Assembly (NCBI RefSeq): GCF_000758665.1
Contig: NZ_CP009285.1
Span: forward strand, 2,604,001 to 2,668,000
Direction of reading: 5' to 3'
Source: Paenibacillus borealis
Lineage (GTDB): Bacteria; Bacillota; Bacilli; Paenibacillales; Paenibacillaceae
Length of the DNA: 64,000 nucleotides
Shown here: piece by piece, positions 17,481 to 25,848 of the stretch
Numbering within the stretch: the stretch's first letter is position 1
How the letters are laid out: the number at the start of each line of letters is the position of its first letter
Program-made: the position numbers and the translations under genes
The notes under the pieces: model-generated
What the model was told of the DNA's origin: nothing
The model's input: only the letters and a program-made list of their open reading frames with translations
Databases searched by the model: none

Positions 17481-17880
17481 TACCGCGCCTTCACTGGGAA
17501 ACAAACGAAGGCGCGGGCCCTGGGAGAGAGTAGCTGGAGCTATGCGGACAATAGAGACGTTATTTTACTCAAAAGGCTGCATTCTCAGTCCATACGGACA
17601 GAGAAGCCCTGAAGTCGCTGATTTCCCGCCGTTTAGAACCCGAAACAGCAGGATAAGTGTACTGAGTCCGCAACGAGGAAAAAGAGGCCATTATTAGCGA
17701 AATAAAGTAAAGTCATCTGAGCGACTAGAATAGAGTCCGTTACGCCTTGCCGGCGGGCGGGCTTTTATTCTGTATAGGGAATTATGATATTCGTCTGTTG
17801 TGGATAAGCTTCTTTGGAATTTAGAGCAGCTCCGTTTGAAGGATGAGTTTGTGCTTGATCAGGCACAGAAGTCGGCAGGA

Positions 17881-18220
17881 TAGGAAAACCAAAGGGATAA
17901 ATCCCTCTGATTCAGCCTAAAGTGAGCGGAATAGGAAAACTAAAGGGATAAATCCCTCTGATTTCTCTGAGTGCGGGCTAAAGGAGGAAATGAGGAGCAC
18001 TAGTGCCCTTGAATTCCCCGAATGAGAGCCATAGGAGCAAATGAGGGGCATTAGTGCCCTTGATTTGCCTGAATACGGGCTAAAGGAGGAAATGAGGAGC
18101 ACTAGTGCCCTTGAATTCCCCGAATGAGAGCCATAGGAGCAAATGAGGGGCATTAGTGCCCTTGAATTCCCCGGATGCGAGCTAAAGGAGGAAATGAGGA
18201 GCACTAGTGCCCTTAAATTT
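17881..18220 (+). repeat. Array of seven 47-53 bp hairpin repeats
   Basis: Units begin at 17881, 17932, 17979, 18032, 18081, 18134 and 18183, each starting TA(A/G)(A/G). Units 1-2 carry AGGGAT-AA-ATCCCT. Units 3, 5 and 7 carry AAAGGAGGAAATGAGG then GCACTAGTGC. Units 4 and 6 carry AGGAGCAAATGAGG then GGGCA-TTAG-TGCCC. The hairpin position is kept while its sequence differs between unit types, which points to an RNA or DNA structure being conserved. Units 3-7 alternate A-B-A-B-A, suggesting duplication of an AB pair. Confidence 0.9.
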
Positions 18221-18492
18221 ACATAAGCTGCACAGGCCATATAAGCCGCATAAGCTCAGCTCGATTTACCCGTTAGGGTTACTTTTTTTGTTAGAGTTTT
18301 GCAGAACCTTGTCCCGCTTAAACAGCGGAGAGGACGGAACGATTGTGTACAAGCGATCACGGCCGCCTGAAAGCTTTCCGCAGGAAAGCTCACTTCAGAA
18401 GCAGCAGTCACCGGATTTTCACCGCTAAGGAGAATAATTAAAATCTGACGCAGCGTCCTCACTAAACGCATATGTAGATCCTGCACAACAGC

Positions 18493-18529
18493 AAAAGGCA
18501 CGGCCCAAGCGATCCGCTTAGGCCGTGCC
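18493..18529 (-). terminator. Terminator of permease operon 2
   Basis: GGCACGGCC and GGCCGTGCC form a nine-base perfect stem at 18497-18529. Read on the minus strand it is followed by TTTT at 18496-18493. Confidence 0.85.
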
Positions 18530-18573
18530 TTATTTGTCTCCGTCGGGTGAGGGGGGAGGAGCAGGGTCAAGGA

Positions 18574-19410
18574 TCAGCCCTTAACAGCCCCGGCAACTAC
18601 GCCTTTGACGATGTACTTTTGCAGGAAGATGAAGACGACGATGGATGGCAATACGGCCATTACCATGGCGGTCATGGCATACTGCCAGTCCGAGGTATAT
18701 TGACCAACGAAGGTGTAGGCGGCCAGTGTCAATGTCTTCGTATCCGGCGAGCCGTTAACCATCAGCAGCGGGAGCAGGAAGTCATTCCAGATCCACATCA
18801 CATCGATGATGACGATGGTGGTGGTTACCGATTTCAGCAAAGGGAAGATGACGCTGAAGAACAGGCGGAAGCCGGAAGCGCCGTCAATCGTCGCGCTTTC
18901 ATCGATCTCAGTAGGGATACCCTTCACGAAGCCGTGGTAGATGAATACGGCCAGCGGAGCGCCGAAGCCCCAGTACAAGAGGCCCAGTCCCCAGGTGCTC
19001 TCGGACAGATGCAGGTTCTTGGCCGTCTGCAGCACAGTCAGCATGATCGACTGGAACGGGATCAGCATCGGCATAATGCACAGGAAGTACAGGACACCGC
19101 TCCATCTGGATTTGGTCCGCGCCAGCTTGTAGGCAGCGATGGAGGAGATGAACACGATGCCGAGCAGGCCGACGCCGGTAATGATGAAGTTGTTCAGGAA
19201 CAGCCGCGGATAGTTGATGAACTCCCATACATAGGAGTAGTTGCTGAAGGTCAGATGCTTAGGGAGGGCGATGACATCGGTCATGACCTCGCTGAAGCTT
19301 TTCAGGGAGTTAATAATCGTCAGGAACAGCGGATACAGGAACAGCAGAGACAATATGACCAAAACAACTTCCAGTATGATCTTGCCGGCCTTGTTGTTGT
19401 TTGTTTTCAT
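18574..19410 (-). CDS. Carbohydrate ABC transporter permease, MsmG/LacG-like (locus 2)
   Basis: A 278-residue CUT1 permease with six predicted helices, starting at ATG 19410. The first helix is around residues 9-30 (GKIILEVVLVILSLLFLYP). The ATPase-docking EAA loop reads EIDESATIDGASGFRLF. The end (QKYIVKGVVAGAVKG) is standard. It overlaps the stop of the upstream permease by one base in a TAATG arrangement, so translation is coupled. It is transcribed away from the kinase gene and ends at the terminator at 18529-18493. The likely binding protein is the lipoprotein at 24151, on the other side of the kinase/regulator pair. Confidence 0.94.
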   Translation of the reverse strand: MKTNNNKAGKIILEVVLVILSLLFLYPLFLTIINSLKSFSEVMTDVIALPKHLTFSNYSYVWEFINYPRLFLNNFIITGVGLLGIVFISSIAAYKLARTKSRWSGVLYFLCIMPMLIPFQSIMLTVLQTAKNLHLSESTWGLGLLYWGFGAPLAVFIYHGFVKGIPTEIDESATIDGASGFRLFFSVIFPLLKSVTTTIVIIDVMWIWNDFLLPLLMVNGSPDTKTLTLAAYTFVGQYTSDWQYAMTAMVMAVLPSIVVFIFLQKYIVKGVVAGAVKG

Positions 19411-20300
19411 TATGCCTCAACCTCTCTCCGTTTGAAGACTGTCAGCTGGATGATCGTCACGACAAGTACTGCCAGGAACAGGATAAGCGCTTTCGCCGTA
19501 CCGTAACCGTACAGGTTGTTCTGGAACGTATCCCGGTAAATATCATATGCGATGCTGTATGTGGTTCCGCCGGGACCGCCGCCGGTCAGCGACAGAATGA
19601 CGTCGAATACTTTGATCGAGTTGGTCAATGCCATGAAGACGGAAATCGTAATCGACGGGGCAAGCAACGGCAGCGTGATGCTGAAGAATCTTCTCATCGG
19701 TCCAGCGCCGTCTACGGTAGCAGCTTCCTTAAGATCTTCCGGCACAGACTGCAGACCGGCAATGTAGATGACCAGATAGAAACCGATCGACTGCCAGATG
19801 GATACGCCTAAGATGGAGATGAACGCCAGTCCCGGTGTCCCGAGCCAGCTTAAGTCGAAGATGGCCCAGCCGGTGCTCTCACCCAGTGAGTTGAAGCCCT
19901 GCATGAAGATGAATTTCCAGATGAAGCCGACAATCACAAGACTGAGGATATAAGGGATAAAGAATGCCGCTCTCAGCCAGGAGGTGCTCTTCAGCTTCAT
20001 GTCCAGCAGCACGGCCAGCAGAATCGCCAGCACGTTGACGATCACAATGTAAAGGATTGCATATTTAATCGTGAACCAGGCCGCATCGGAGAAGTTCGTA
20101 TCCCCCGAGAAGATCTGTTTGAAGTTGTCCAGTCCGACGAATTTGGGATGCTTGGAAATCCCGTTCCACTTCGTCATCGAATAACGGATGGTCATGGCAA
20201 AGGGAATGTAGAATGCAACTGCGATACAGATCAGAACCGGGAGTGTGAAGATTCCGAATTCGAATTTCTCGCGCCATCTTTTGCCGAGTGTTTTTAACAT
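19410..20300 (-). CDS. Sugar ABC transporter permease, MsmF/LacF-like (locus 2)
   Basis: A 296-residue CUT1 permease. ATG 20300 is chosen because AGAGGTG precedes it on the minus strand and the protein then starts MLKTLGKRWREKFEF; the longer frame to 20363 has no such site. Helices begin at about residue 15 (FGIFTLPVLICIAVAFYIPF). The EAA loop is DLKEAATVDGAGPMRRF. Sequence style is MsmF/LacF, matched with MsmG/LacG-like and MalE-sized binding proteins. With the alpha-galactosidase at 25849, a melibiose/raffinose-type substrate is plausible but inferred only from neighbours. Confidence 0.93.
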   Translation of the reverse strand: MLKTLGKRWREKFEFGIFTLPVLICIAVAFYIPFAMTIRYSMTKWNGISKHPKFVGLDNFKQIFSGDTNFSDAAWFTIKYAILYIVIVNVLAILLAVLLDMKLKSTSWLRAAFFIPYILSLVIVGFIWKFIFMQGFNSLGESTGWAIFDLSWLGTPGLAFISILGVSIWQSIGFYLVIYIAGLQSVPEDLKEAATVDGAGPMRRFFSITLPLLAPSITISVFMALTNSIKVFDVILSLTGGGPGGTTYSIAYDIYRDTFQNNLYGYGTAKALILFLAVLVVTIIQLTVFKRREVEA

Positions 20301-20459
20301 GGATGCACCTCTTCTTGAGTTATAGGGTGGGAGTATTGTGCCTGGCTTGCCACACATAACCATTCCGGTTAGTCTATATTGTGTATTATAGATCAGACCC
20401 CTATACTCAAAAATGGATTTAAGAGTACAGTTAGGGGTAAAAAGGTGAACTGAGTCCGG

Positions 20460-22382
20460 ATGATGAAAATGAGTCTGAGACCGGGGCCAGATACCGGCAG
20501 CGGGGAGACGGAGAACATGATTAGACGAGCGCTGTACAAGCTGTTTGAGCCTTTGCTGGAGCGCATTTCCCGCAGGCTGGCCAACAAACTGATTCTATTG
20601 TTCACCATTATCATCATTCTGGTGGTAAGCTCATTGACGTACATTTCCTATGGAATGCTGCGCAAGGAATCGGTCAACAACAGCATTGCGAGCACCAGCA
20701 ACAATCTGCTGCTGGTCGGACGTAATCTGGAGAGTTATTTAAGCGGAATTGAACAATTATCCCTGCCGCAAATCTCATATGATGAGTTCGCTTATGCCAT
20801 CCTGCATGAATCAGAGGACTACGGCTCCAAGATGTATGTGGAGGATTATCTGAAGAATCTGTATTTCTCCCGCAATGATCTGGAGGCGGTGTACCTGTAC
20901 GTGATCAAAGAGCACAAGTATTATTATGTCACCAAAGAGAACTATAATATTACCGTCCGGGTGACGGAACATCCGCCGATTGAGAATCTGTCCTGGTATA
21001 AGCGTGCTCTGGCGAGTCCGTTCAACCGCTCCTACCAGTCTTTTGTGGAAGACGTCCCGGCTGCGGAGAGCAGTGTGGATTATCCTGTTAACAAGGACAA
21101 GGTCTTCATGGGCTATCACCGGCTGCTGCGTTCCATTGTCTCAAGGGAGCCGCAGGCGGTACTTTCCCTTTACCTTAACTCATCGGTGACCGACGAGATT
21201 ATGAAGGATATTCCGTTCAGCACCGGCCAGCATCTGATGTATATCAGCCCGGATAATGAGCCATTTACAGTGGACGATAAGGAATTCTATCAGGGAAGCA
21301 GGAAGACAGGGCTGCTGGACCAGCTGACACCGGAGAAGAACGGGCGTGTGACGTGGTCGGATGAAGAACAGAAGTACCTGGTGATCTACGACATCAGTCA
21401 AAAAGAGGGCTGGAAGCTCGTCAAGCCGATTCCGTATACAGAAATCTATGCCGCCGCGACAACGACCCGTAAGCTTAATGTATCGATCGGCCTGCTGTTC
21501 CTGGTATTGTCCGTGGTGCTGGTCAGCGTCACTTCGAACAGAATTACGAATCCGCTGAAGAATCTGTCGCTGCAGATGAAGCGCTTCAGTACCGGGAGCT
21601 TCGATGCCGAGGCAACGGTGGAGGGCAAGGATGAGATCGCCTATCTGTCGCGCCACTTCAATAAGATGGTCGAGAAGACCAATGAACTGATTAATGAACG
21701 CTATAAAATGAAAATCGTTGAAAAAAACGCGGTCCTCAAAGCGCTGGAGGCCGAGATTAATCCCCATTTCCTGTACAATGCGCTGCAGGCCATCTCCACC
21801 AAGGCGCTGAAGAACAACAATGATGATATCGTCGAGATGGTCGACAATCTGGCCATGACGCTGAGATACTGCATCAGCGGGCGGGATGTTGTGCAGGCCA
21901 GGGAAGAGCTGCGGCATATTGAGCGTTATCTGGCGCTGCAGAAAGCACGGTTCGGCAGCCGGATGCAGGTCGTCTACGACTGGGATGAAAGCCTGATGGA
22001 GCTGAGGATTCCCAAGCTGTCGATTCAGACGCTGGTGGAGAACTGCATCAAGCATGCGCTGGAAAAGGTATCTTCTACGGTTACCATCCGAATTGAGGCG
22101 CATGTTACGGCTGAGCGCAGTATCATTTCCGTGCTGGATGACGGGCCGGGAATCCGTGTGGAGCGGCTGGAGCAGGTGATGAGCTCGCTGCAGATCCAGT
22201 GGGAGGACCGCGAACCGGATGCGGAGGAAGAGGACGGCAATGAGAGCATTGGCCTGAAGAATCTTAACACCCGGCTGAAGCTCCTATATGGAGAAGACGC
22301 GGGACTGGCCATTTACAGCAGTGAACACGGGACACAAATGGATATGCGGCTGCCGCGGGGAGGAGTAGGACAACATGTATAA
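20460..22382 (+). CDS. YesM-type sensor histidine kinase (locus 2)
   Basis: A 640-residue membrane kinase divergent from the permease genes. Start ATG 20460 has AAAGGTGA upstream; ATG 20517 with GGGGAGACGGAG is an alternative. Transmembrane segments lie near residues 47-70 (ILLFTIIIILVVSSLTYIS) and 340-360, enclosing a large extracellular sensor. HAMP (NRITNPLKNLSLQMKRF) is followed by His_kinase with H436 in INPHFLYNALQAI and HATPase_c with DDGPGIRVE and SIGLKNLNTRL. The stop overlaps the regulator start by eight bases, so the pair is translationally coupled. It likely senses the sugar carried by the locus 2 transporter. Confidence 0.94.
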   Translation: MMKMSLRPGPDTGSGETENMIRRALYKLFEPLLERISRRLANKLILLFTIIIILVVSSLTYISYGMLRKESVNNSIASTSNNLLLVGRNLESYLSGIEQLSLPQISYDEFAYAILHESEDYGSKMYVEDYLKNLYFSRNDLEAVYLYVIKEHKYYYVTKENYNITVRVTEHPPIENLSWYKRALASPFNRSYQSFVEDVPAAESSVDYPVNKDKVFMGYHRLLRSIVSREPQAVLSLYLNSSVTDEIMKDIPFSTGQHLMYISPDNEPFTVDDKEFYQGSRKTGLLDQLTPEKNGRVTWSDEEQKYLVIYDISQKEGWKLVKPIPYTEIYAAATTTRKLNVSIGLLFLVLSVVLVSVTSNRITNPLKNLSLQMKRFSTGSFDAEATVEGKDEIAYLSRHFNKMVEKTNELINERYKMKIVEKNAVLKALEAEINPHFLYNALQAISTKALKNNNDDIVEMVDNLAMTLRYCISGRDVVQAREELRHIERYLALQKARFGSRMQVVYDWDESLMELRIPKLSIQTLVENCIKHALEKVSSTVTIRIEAHVTAERSIISVLDDGPGIRVERLEQVMSSLQIQWEDREPDAEEEDGNESIGLKNLNTRLKLLYGEDAGLAIYSSEHGTQMDMRLPRGGVGQHV

Positions 22383-24027
22383 AGTGCTGATTATTGATGA
22401 TGAGGAGCCCTTGCGCGAAGCAATTAATATTCTGGGAGACTGGAAGGGCTTGGGCGTTGAGCAGGTTCTGGAGGCGACTAACGGCCAGACGGGGCTGGAG
22501 ATGCTGCGCCGGGAGAAATTCGATCTGGTGCTGGTGGATATGAAAATGCCTGAGCTGAGCGGTGCCCAGCTGCTGCAGATCGCCGAGGAGGAGTTCCCGG
22601 ATCTGCTGCTGATTGTGATCAGCGGCTACAATGATTTCGAATATACGCGCCAGGCGATCCGCTCCAAGGTGGTGGATTATCTTTTGAAGCCGGTCAACCG
22701 GACCGATCTTAACCATGCACTGCGCAAAGCAGTGGACATACTCGAAGCGAAGCGGAAGCGGGAGAGCGAGTTCATCAACCGCAATATTACACTGAATATG
22801 TCTCTGCCGAAGCTGAAGGAGAAGATGTATTTGTCCATTATAGAGCGCAGCTTCAAAACCCAGTCCAATGAAGCCTTCCTGCCGCTGATCGGCGCTGACG
22901 GAGCAGCCAGCCATTTCGCTGTAGGCATTCTGCGGATGCTCAATCTGGAGCAGGTGCGCAAGGAACGGTTTCATGAGGACCGGGATTTGCTGCATTTTGC
23001 CGTAACTAATGTAATGAATGAGAACAGTGACGGACAGTTTGAATCTTTCAGCTTTGCCAGTCCCAAGGGGGAGCGGGAGTTTATAGCTATCTTTACGATG
23101 AAAGGCGGATACGGGGCGGACGCTGCGTTTCTGTCTCTGCATCATATGAAGAAGGCCGCATCGACACTGAAGGAGCTGTTCGGCATCGTCTGTGCCGGCG
23201 GAATAGGTGATCCGTACAGCGATCTCCTGAGTATTGCCGGTTCTTATGAGCAGGCCAAAGAGGCACTGGACCGGATTGACCTGCTGAGCATGAAGGACAG
23301 CATGATCCTGCAGAGCGGCAGTACGACCGTGAAGCCGGTGTCCAAGGACAATCCCTCCCTGACCGGACGGATGCCGCAGATCCGCAGCAGCCTGGAGAGC
23401 GGTAACGTGAACCATGCGCGGAGCATTTTCAGCGAGTTTGTCTCCAAATGGAAGAGTGCGGAGTATTTCACGCTGGGTGAAGCCGACAGGACGCTGCAGG
23501 AATTCATTATTCTGCTCAATGAGATCGCCGCCCAGCTGGATGCAGTACCGCCGCAGATCCGCAGCAGTAAGGATAAAGGGCTGCATGCCCTGGGCATCCG
23601 CAGCGATTTTGCCTCTTTTGAACAGTTTGAGGGTGTACTTAACCAGATATTCGACGTTTATGCCGGAGAGATCAGCCGGACGTTGTCCGGAGACCGCAGC
23701 AGTGTGCTGGAAAATATTAAAGCATACATTGATAACCATTATTTTGAGGATATTAAGATATCGATGTTCACGGATAAATATTTCCTGAGCAGAGAATACT
23801 TGATGAAGCTGTTCAAGGGGCAGTACGGATACGGCATTCATGAGTATGTGCAAAAGGTGAGAATGGACAAGGCCAAAGCACTGCTGTCCGATCCCGGCCT
23901 CAAAATTCAGGATATTTCCGAAATGCTGGGGTACAAGGATAAGAACTATTTCAGCAAGGCGTTCCGCAATTACTATGATTGTTCACCTTCTGAATTCCGG
24001 CTGCAGCTGCCTGGGGTAGAAAAGTGA
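22375..24027 (+). CDS. YesN-type response regulator with AraC domain (locus 2)
   Basis: A 550-residue response regulator. The receiver domain has D55 in VDMKMPELSG and K in LLKPVNRTD. A long central region (130-440) is specific to YesN proteins. The C-terminal AraC domain has ISMFTDKYFLSREYLMKLF and IQDISEMLGYKDKNYF, then FRNYYDCSPSEFR. It is coupled to the kinase by an eight-base overlap. Targets are likely the binding-protein gene 123 bases downstream and the divergent permease operon. A perfect inverted repeat, CATAAGT-TC-ACTTATG, lies at 24058-24073 between this gene and the binding-protein gene. Confidence 0.94.
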   Translation: MYKVLIIDDEEPLREAINILGDWKGLGVEQVLEATNGQTGLEMLRREKFDLVLVDMKMPELSGAQLLQIAEEEFPDLLLIVISGYNDFEYTRQAIRSKVVDYLLKPVNRTDLNHALRKAVDILEAKRKRESEFINRNITLNMSLPKLKEKMYLSIIERSFKTQSNEAFLPLIGADGAASHFAVGILRMLNLEQVRKERFHEDRDLLHFAVTNVMNENSDGQFESFSFASPKGEREFIAIFTMKGGYGADAAFLSLHHMKKAASTLKELFGIVCAGGIGDPYSDLLSIAGSYEQAKEALDRIDLLSMKDSMILQSGSTTVKPVSKDNPSLTGRMPQIRSSLESGNVNHARSIFSEFVSKWKSAEYFTLGEADRTLQEFIILLNEIAAQLDAVPPQIRSSKDKGLHALGIRSDFASFEQFEGVLNQIFDVYAGEISRTLSGDRSSVLENIKAYIDNHYFEDIKISMFTDKYFLSREYLMKLFKGQYGYGIHEYVQKVRMDKAKALLSDPGLKIQDISEMLGYKDKNYFSKAFRNYYDCSPSEFRLQLPGVEK

Positions 24028-24057
24028 AACGGTTACATGAACACACTTTTTTACCCT

Positions 24058-24073
24058 CATAAGTTCACTTATG
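24058..24073. promoter_or_regulatory. Perfect 7-bp inverted repeat upstream of binding-protein gene
   Basis: CATAAGT at 24058-24064, spacer TC, ACTTATG at 24067-24073. It lies in the 123-bp gap before the locus 2 binding-protein gene. It could be an operator or may be chance; YesN-type activators are not known to me to need such symmetry. Confidence 0.3.
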
Positions 24074-24150
24074 TACATTCTTATCCTTTTTCTTTTTATT
24101 TAGAATGATGAGCAAGACCACAAGATGCATAAGGAAAAGGGGGCAACATC

Positions 24151-25476
24151 ATGTTAAAACGATTTATGGCACTATCTGCGAGTCTGCTGCTCGTCGGCGG
24201 ACTGCTGGCCGGTTGCGGCGGGAACAACAACAATAATGCCGCTAACAACACGGCTGGAACAAATGGAGCCGAGAATACAGCTACAGATTCTTCCAAGCCC
24301 GTCACGATTAATATGTTTACCGCATCTCCCGAGTACACAGACGCTTTCAACGCCTACATCGCTGAATACAAGAAGGTTAAGCCCAATGTAACGATCAATC
24401 TGGAAATTATGCAGGCTGACTATAATACGGTGTTAAAATCCAAAATTGCCGCAGGCAGCACGCCTGACGTGTTCCAGACTACCGCTGGCGGCGATATCGA
24501 TACTTTTGCCGAATACAGTGCTGACCTGACCAATGAACCGCTGGCAGCAGCAATGACGGATGCTGTCCGCTCCAACATGAGCTCCACGGATGGTAAAGTG
24601 CTGGGACTTCCGGTCAAAGGCAACCTGTTCGTCCTGATGTACAACAAAAAACTGCTGGCAGATGCCGGCATCACTGAAGTTCCTAAGACTACCGCTGAAA
24701 TGGATGACGCTATCACCAAACTCGAAGCTAAAGGCATCACGCCATTCGCCAACGCCTACAAAGAATGGTGGGTATGGAAGCACATCTTCCAGCACTTCGT
24801 TGACGCTGCAGCAACAGATGCAGGTACCGACGCTAAGACACTCGTAGCGGACTTCATCGCCGGCAAAACGACCTTCGCGGATCATCCGGTGCTGAAGGAC
24901 AACTTCTTCAACTTCATTGATACGACGGTGAAACACGGAACGGACAAGCCGCTTGAACGCGACAGCAATGCTGAAGTCAGTGACTTTGCACTGGGCAAAA
25001 CCGCATTCATGACCGGTAAAGGCGCATGGGATGAAGAAGCCATTAAGAAAATCACTCCAGACTTTGATCTCGGCATCGCCGGCTACCCTGTCAGCGACAA
25101 AGCTGAGCAGTCCCAGATCATCACCGGTGCTGACCAGGCGCTGCGCATTAACAAGGATTCTGCTGTAGCCGCTGAAACGATTGAATTCTTCAACTGGCTG
25201 TACACTTCCGATTACGGCAAGAGCTGGTTCTCCACTGTAGCTAAGGTAATTCCTCCAATCAAGGATGCACCGATGCCTGACCTGCAAATGCCTAAGGAAA
25301 TGGAAGAAATCCTGAAAACCGAGAAATCCGGCGACCTGTCGGTGAACTACTCGCTGGATACGTTCCACCAAAAATTCGGTGAATTGATGCAGGCTTATAT
25401 CGGCGGCAGCAAGACTAAGGATCAAGCGATTGACGAAATTCAAAAGGCCTGGATTCAATTCGGGTCCGCTCAATAA
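24151..25476 (+). CDS. Extracellular sugar-binding lipoprotein, MsmE/MalE-sized (locus 2)
   Basis: A 441-residue ABC substrate-binding protein with a signal peptide ending in the lipobox LAGC (near residue 23) and an Asn/Ala/Thr-rich linker. The mature fold is Family 1: VTINMFTASPEYTDAF, ADYNTVLKSKIAAGSTPDVF, LPVKGNLFVLMYNKKLL and, later, FMTGKGAWDEEAIKK. It is transcribed with the kinase/regulator direction while its presumed permeases point the other way from 20300. The alpha-galactosidase gene lies downstream. It probably captures an alpha-galactoside for the MsmFG-like permeases; this is inference from context. Confidence 0.94.
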   Translation: MLKRFMALSASLLLVGGLLAGCGGNNNNNAANNTAGTNGAENTATDSSKPVTINMFTASPEYTDAFNAYIAEYKKVKPNVTINLEIMQADYNTVLKSKIAAGSTPDVFQTTAGGDIDTFAEYSADLTNEPLAAAMTDAVRSNMSSTDGKVLGLPVKGNLFVLMYNKKLLADAGITEVPKTTAEMDDAITKLEAKGITPFANAYKEWWVWKHIFQHFVDAAATDAGTDAKTLVADFIAGKTTFADHPVLKDNFFNFIDTTVKHGTDKPLERDSNAEVSDFALGKTAFMTGKGAWDEEAIKKITPDFDLGIAGYPVSDKAEQSQIITGADQALRINKDSAVAAETIEFFNWLYTSDYGKSWFSTVAKVIPPIKDAPMPDLQMPKEMEEILKTEKSGDLSVNYSLDTFHQKFGELMQAYIGGSKTKDQAIDEIQKAWIQFGSAQ

Positions 25477-25489
25477 AAGCTTTAGTACC

Positions 25490-25536
25490 GGGAGGGCCTC
25501 CGAAGTAGAATTATTACTGAGGGGGCCTTCTTTTTA
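25490..25536 (+). terminator. Terminator after binding-protein gene, locus 2
   Basis: Long imperfect stem: GGAGGGCCTCC-GAAGTA pairs with TACTGAGGGGGCCTTC, followed by five T. Confidence 0.75.
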
Positions 25537-25581
25537 TGTAACACCGATTTCAGGGCGCTGGGCGGCCAGTGGCTGGACGTA

Positions 25582-25713
25582 ACTGCGGGATGTTTGGATT
25601 TCCGGCCGCTGTTGTCTCCAGATTTCCTGATTATACCGCTCATAGCGGTTGAAATCCGGAGACAAAGGCGGACGCTGCCGCTCCTCCAATTCCAAACCTC
25701 CCTCCGTTACTTC
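25582..25713 (-). repeat. Dispersed 130-bp element, copy 2 (inverted)
   Basis: This is the reverse complement match of 7414-7549, with the same block order. It overlaps an artificial N-terminal extension of the alpha-galactosidase frame. Confidence 0.85.
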
Positions 25714-25848
25714 GCCACTTATGCAGCAGCGCAGAAATCAGCAGTTACGAATACAAGAGAAGACCTTATAATCAGGGGAGACCGAGAAACAGGGAAACCA
25801 AGGAGATCAATATTTGACACAATCATTTGTCAGGAGGCCAAATTAGAC

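Larger units (their letters stand above)
17158..18573. other. 1.4-kb gene-free, repeat-rich intergenic region
   Basis: No reading frame with a credible ribosome site and protein-like composition is seen. The stretch holds a hexanucleotide microsatellite (17393-17480), a 29-bp hairpin (GCGCCTTC...GAAGGCGC, 17485-17513) without a T-run, a seven-unit hairpin repeat array (17881-18220), and near 18395-18425 a short match (GTCACCGGAT-TTTCACCGCT) to the 7414 element. The minus-strand terminator of the permease operon lies at its right end. Confidence 0.8.
25477..25848. other. Intergenic stretch with terminator and repeat copy 2
   Basis: It holds the terminator of the binding-protein gene and the inverted copy of the dispersed 130-bp element, followed by about 130 bases that should contain the promoter of the GH36 gene. 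No separate gene is seen. Confidence 0.65.

Noticed and set aside
17485..17513. Hairpin as a terminator for the GH35 gene
   Set aside because: The stem is good but no T-run follows, and it lies more than 300 bases from the stop codon.
17389..17697. 102-codon frame with Thr-Pro repeats
   Set aside because: It begins with TTG inside the hexanucleotide repeat, has no ribosome site, and continues into sequence with no protein-like pattern.
17881..18220. Possible CRISPR array
   Set aside because: Spacers between the hairpins are themselves repeated and similar, units vary in length, and no cas genes are nearby.
17917..18240. 107-codon minus frame with Leu/Ser-rich repeated segments
   Set aside because: It is a direct translation of the hairpin repeat array; no ribosome site or domain is present.
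18547..19506. 319-codon plus-strand frame rich in Asp, Glu and Gln
   Set aside because: It is antisense to two permease genes whose helices and EAA loops are clear.
22264..23853. 529-codon minus frame
   Set aside because: It is antisense to the YesN-type regulator gene, with low-complexity His/Gln/Leu composition.
25594..25848. 85-codon N-terminal extension of the alpha-galactosidase
   Set aside because: It runs through the 130-bp dispersed repeat and has no Shine-Dalgarno; the family domain starts after ATG 25849.
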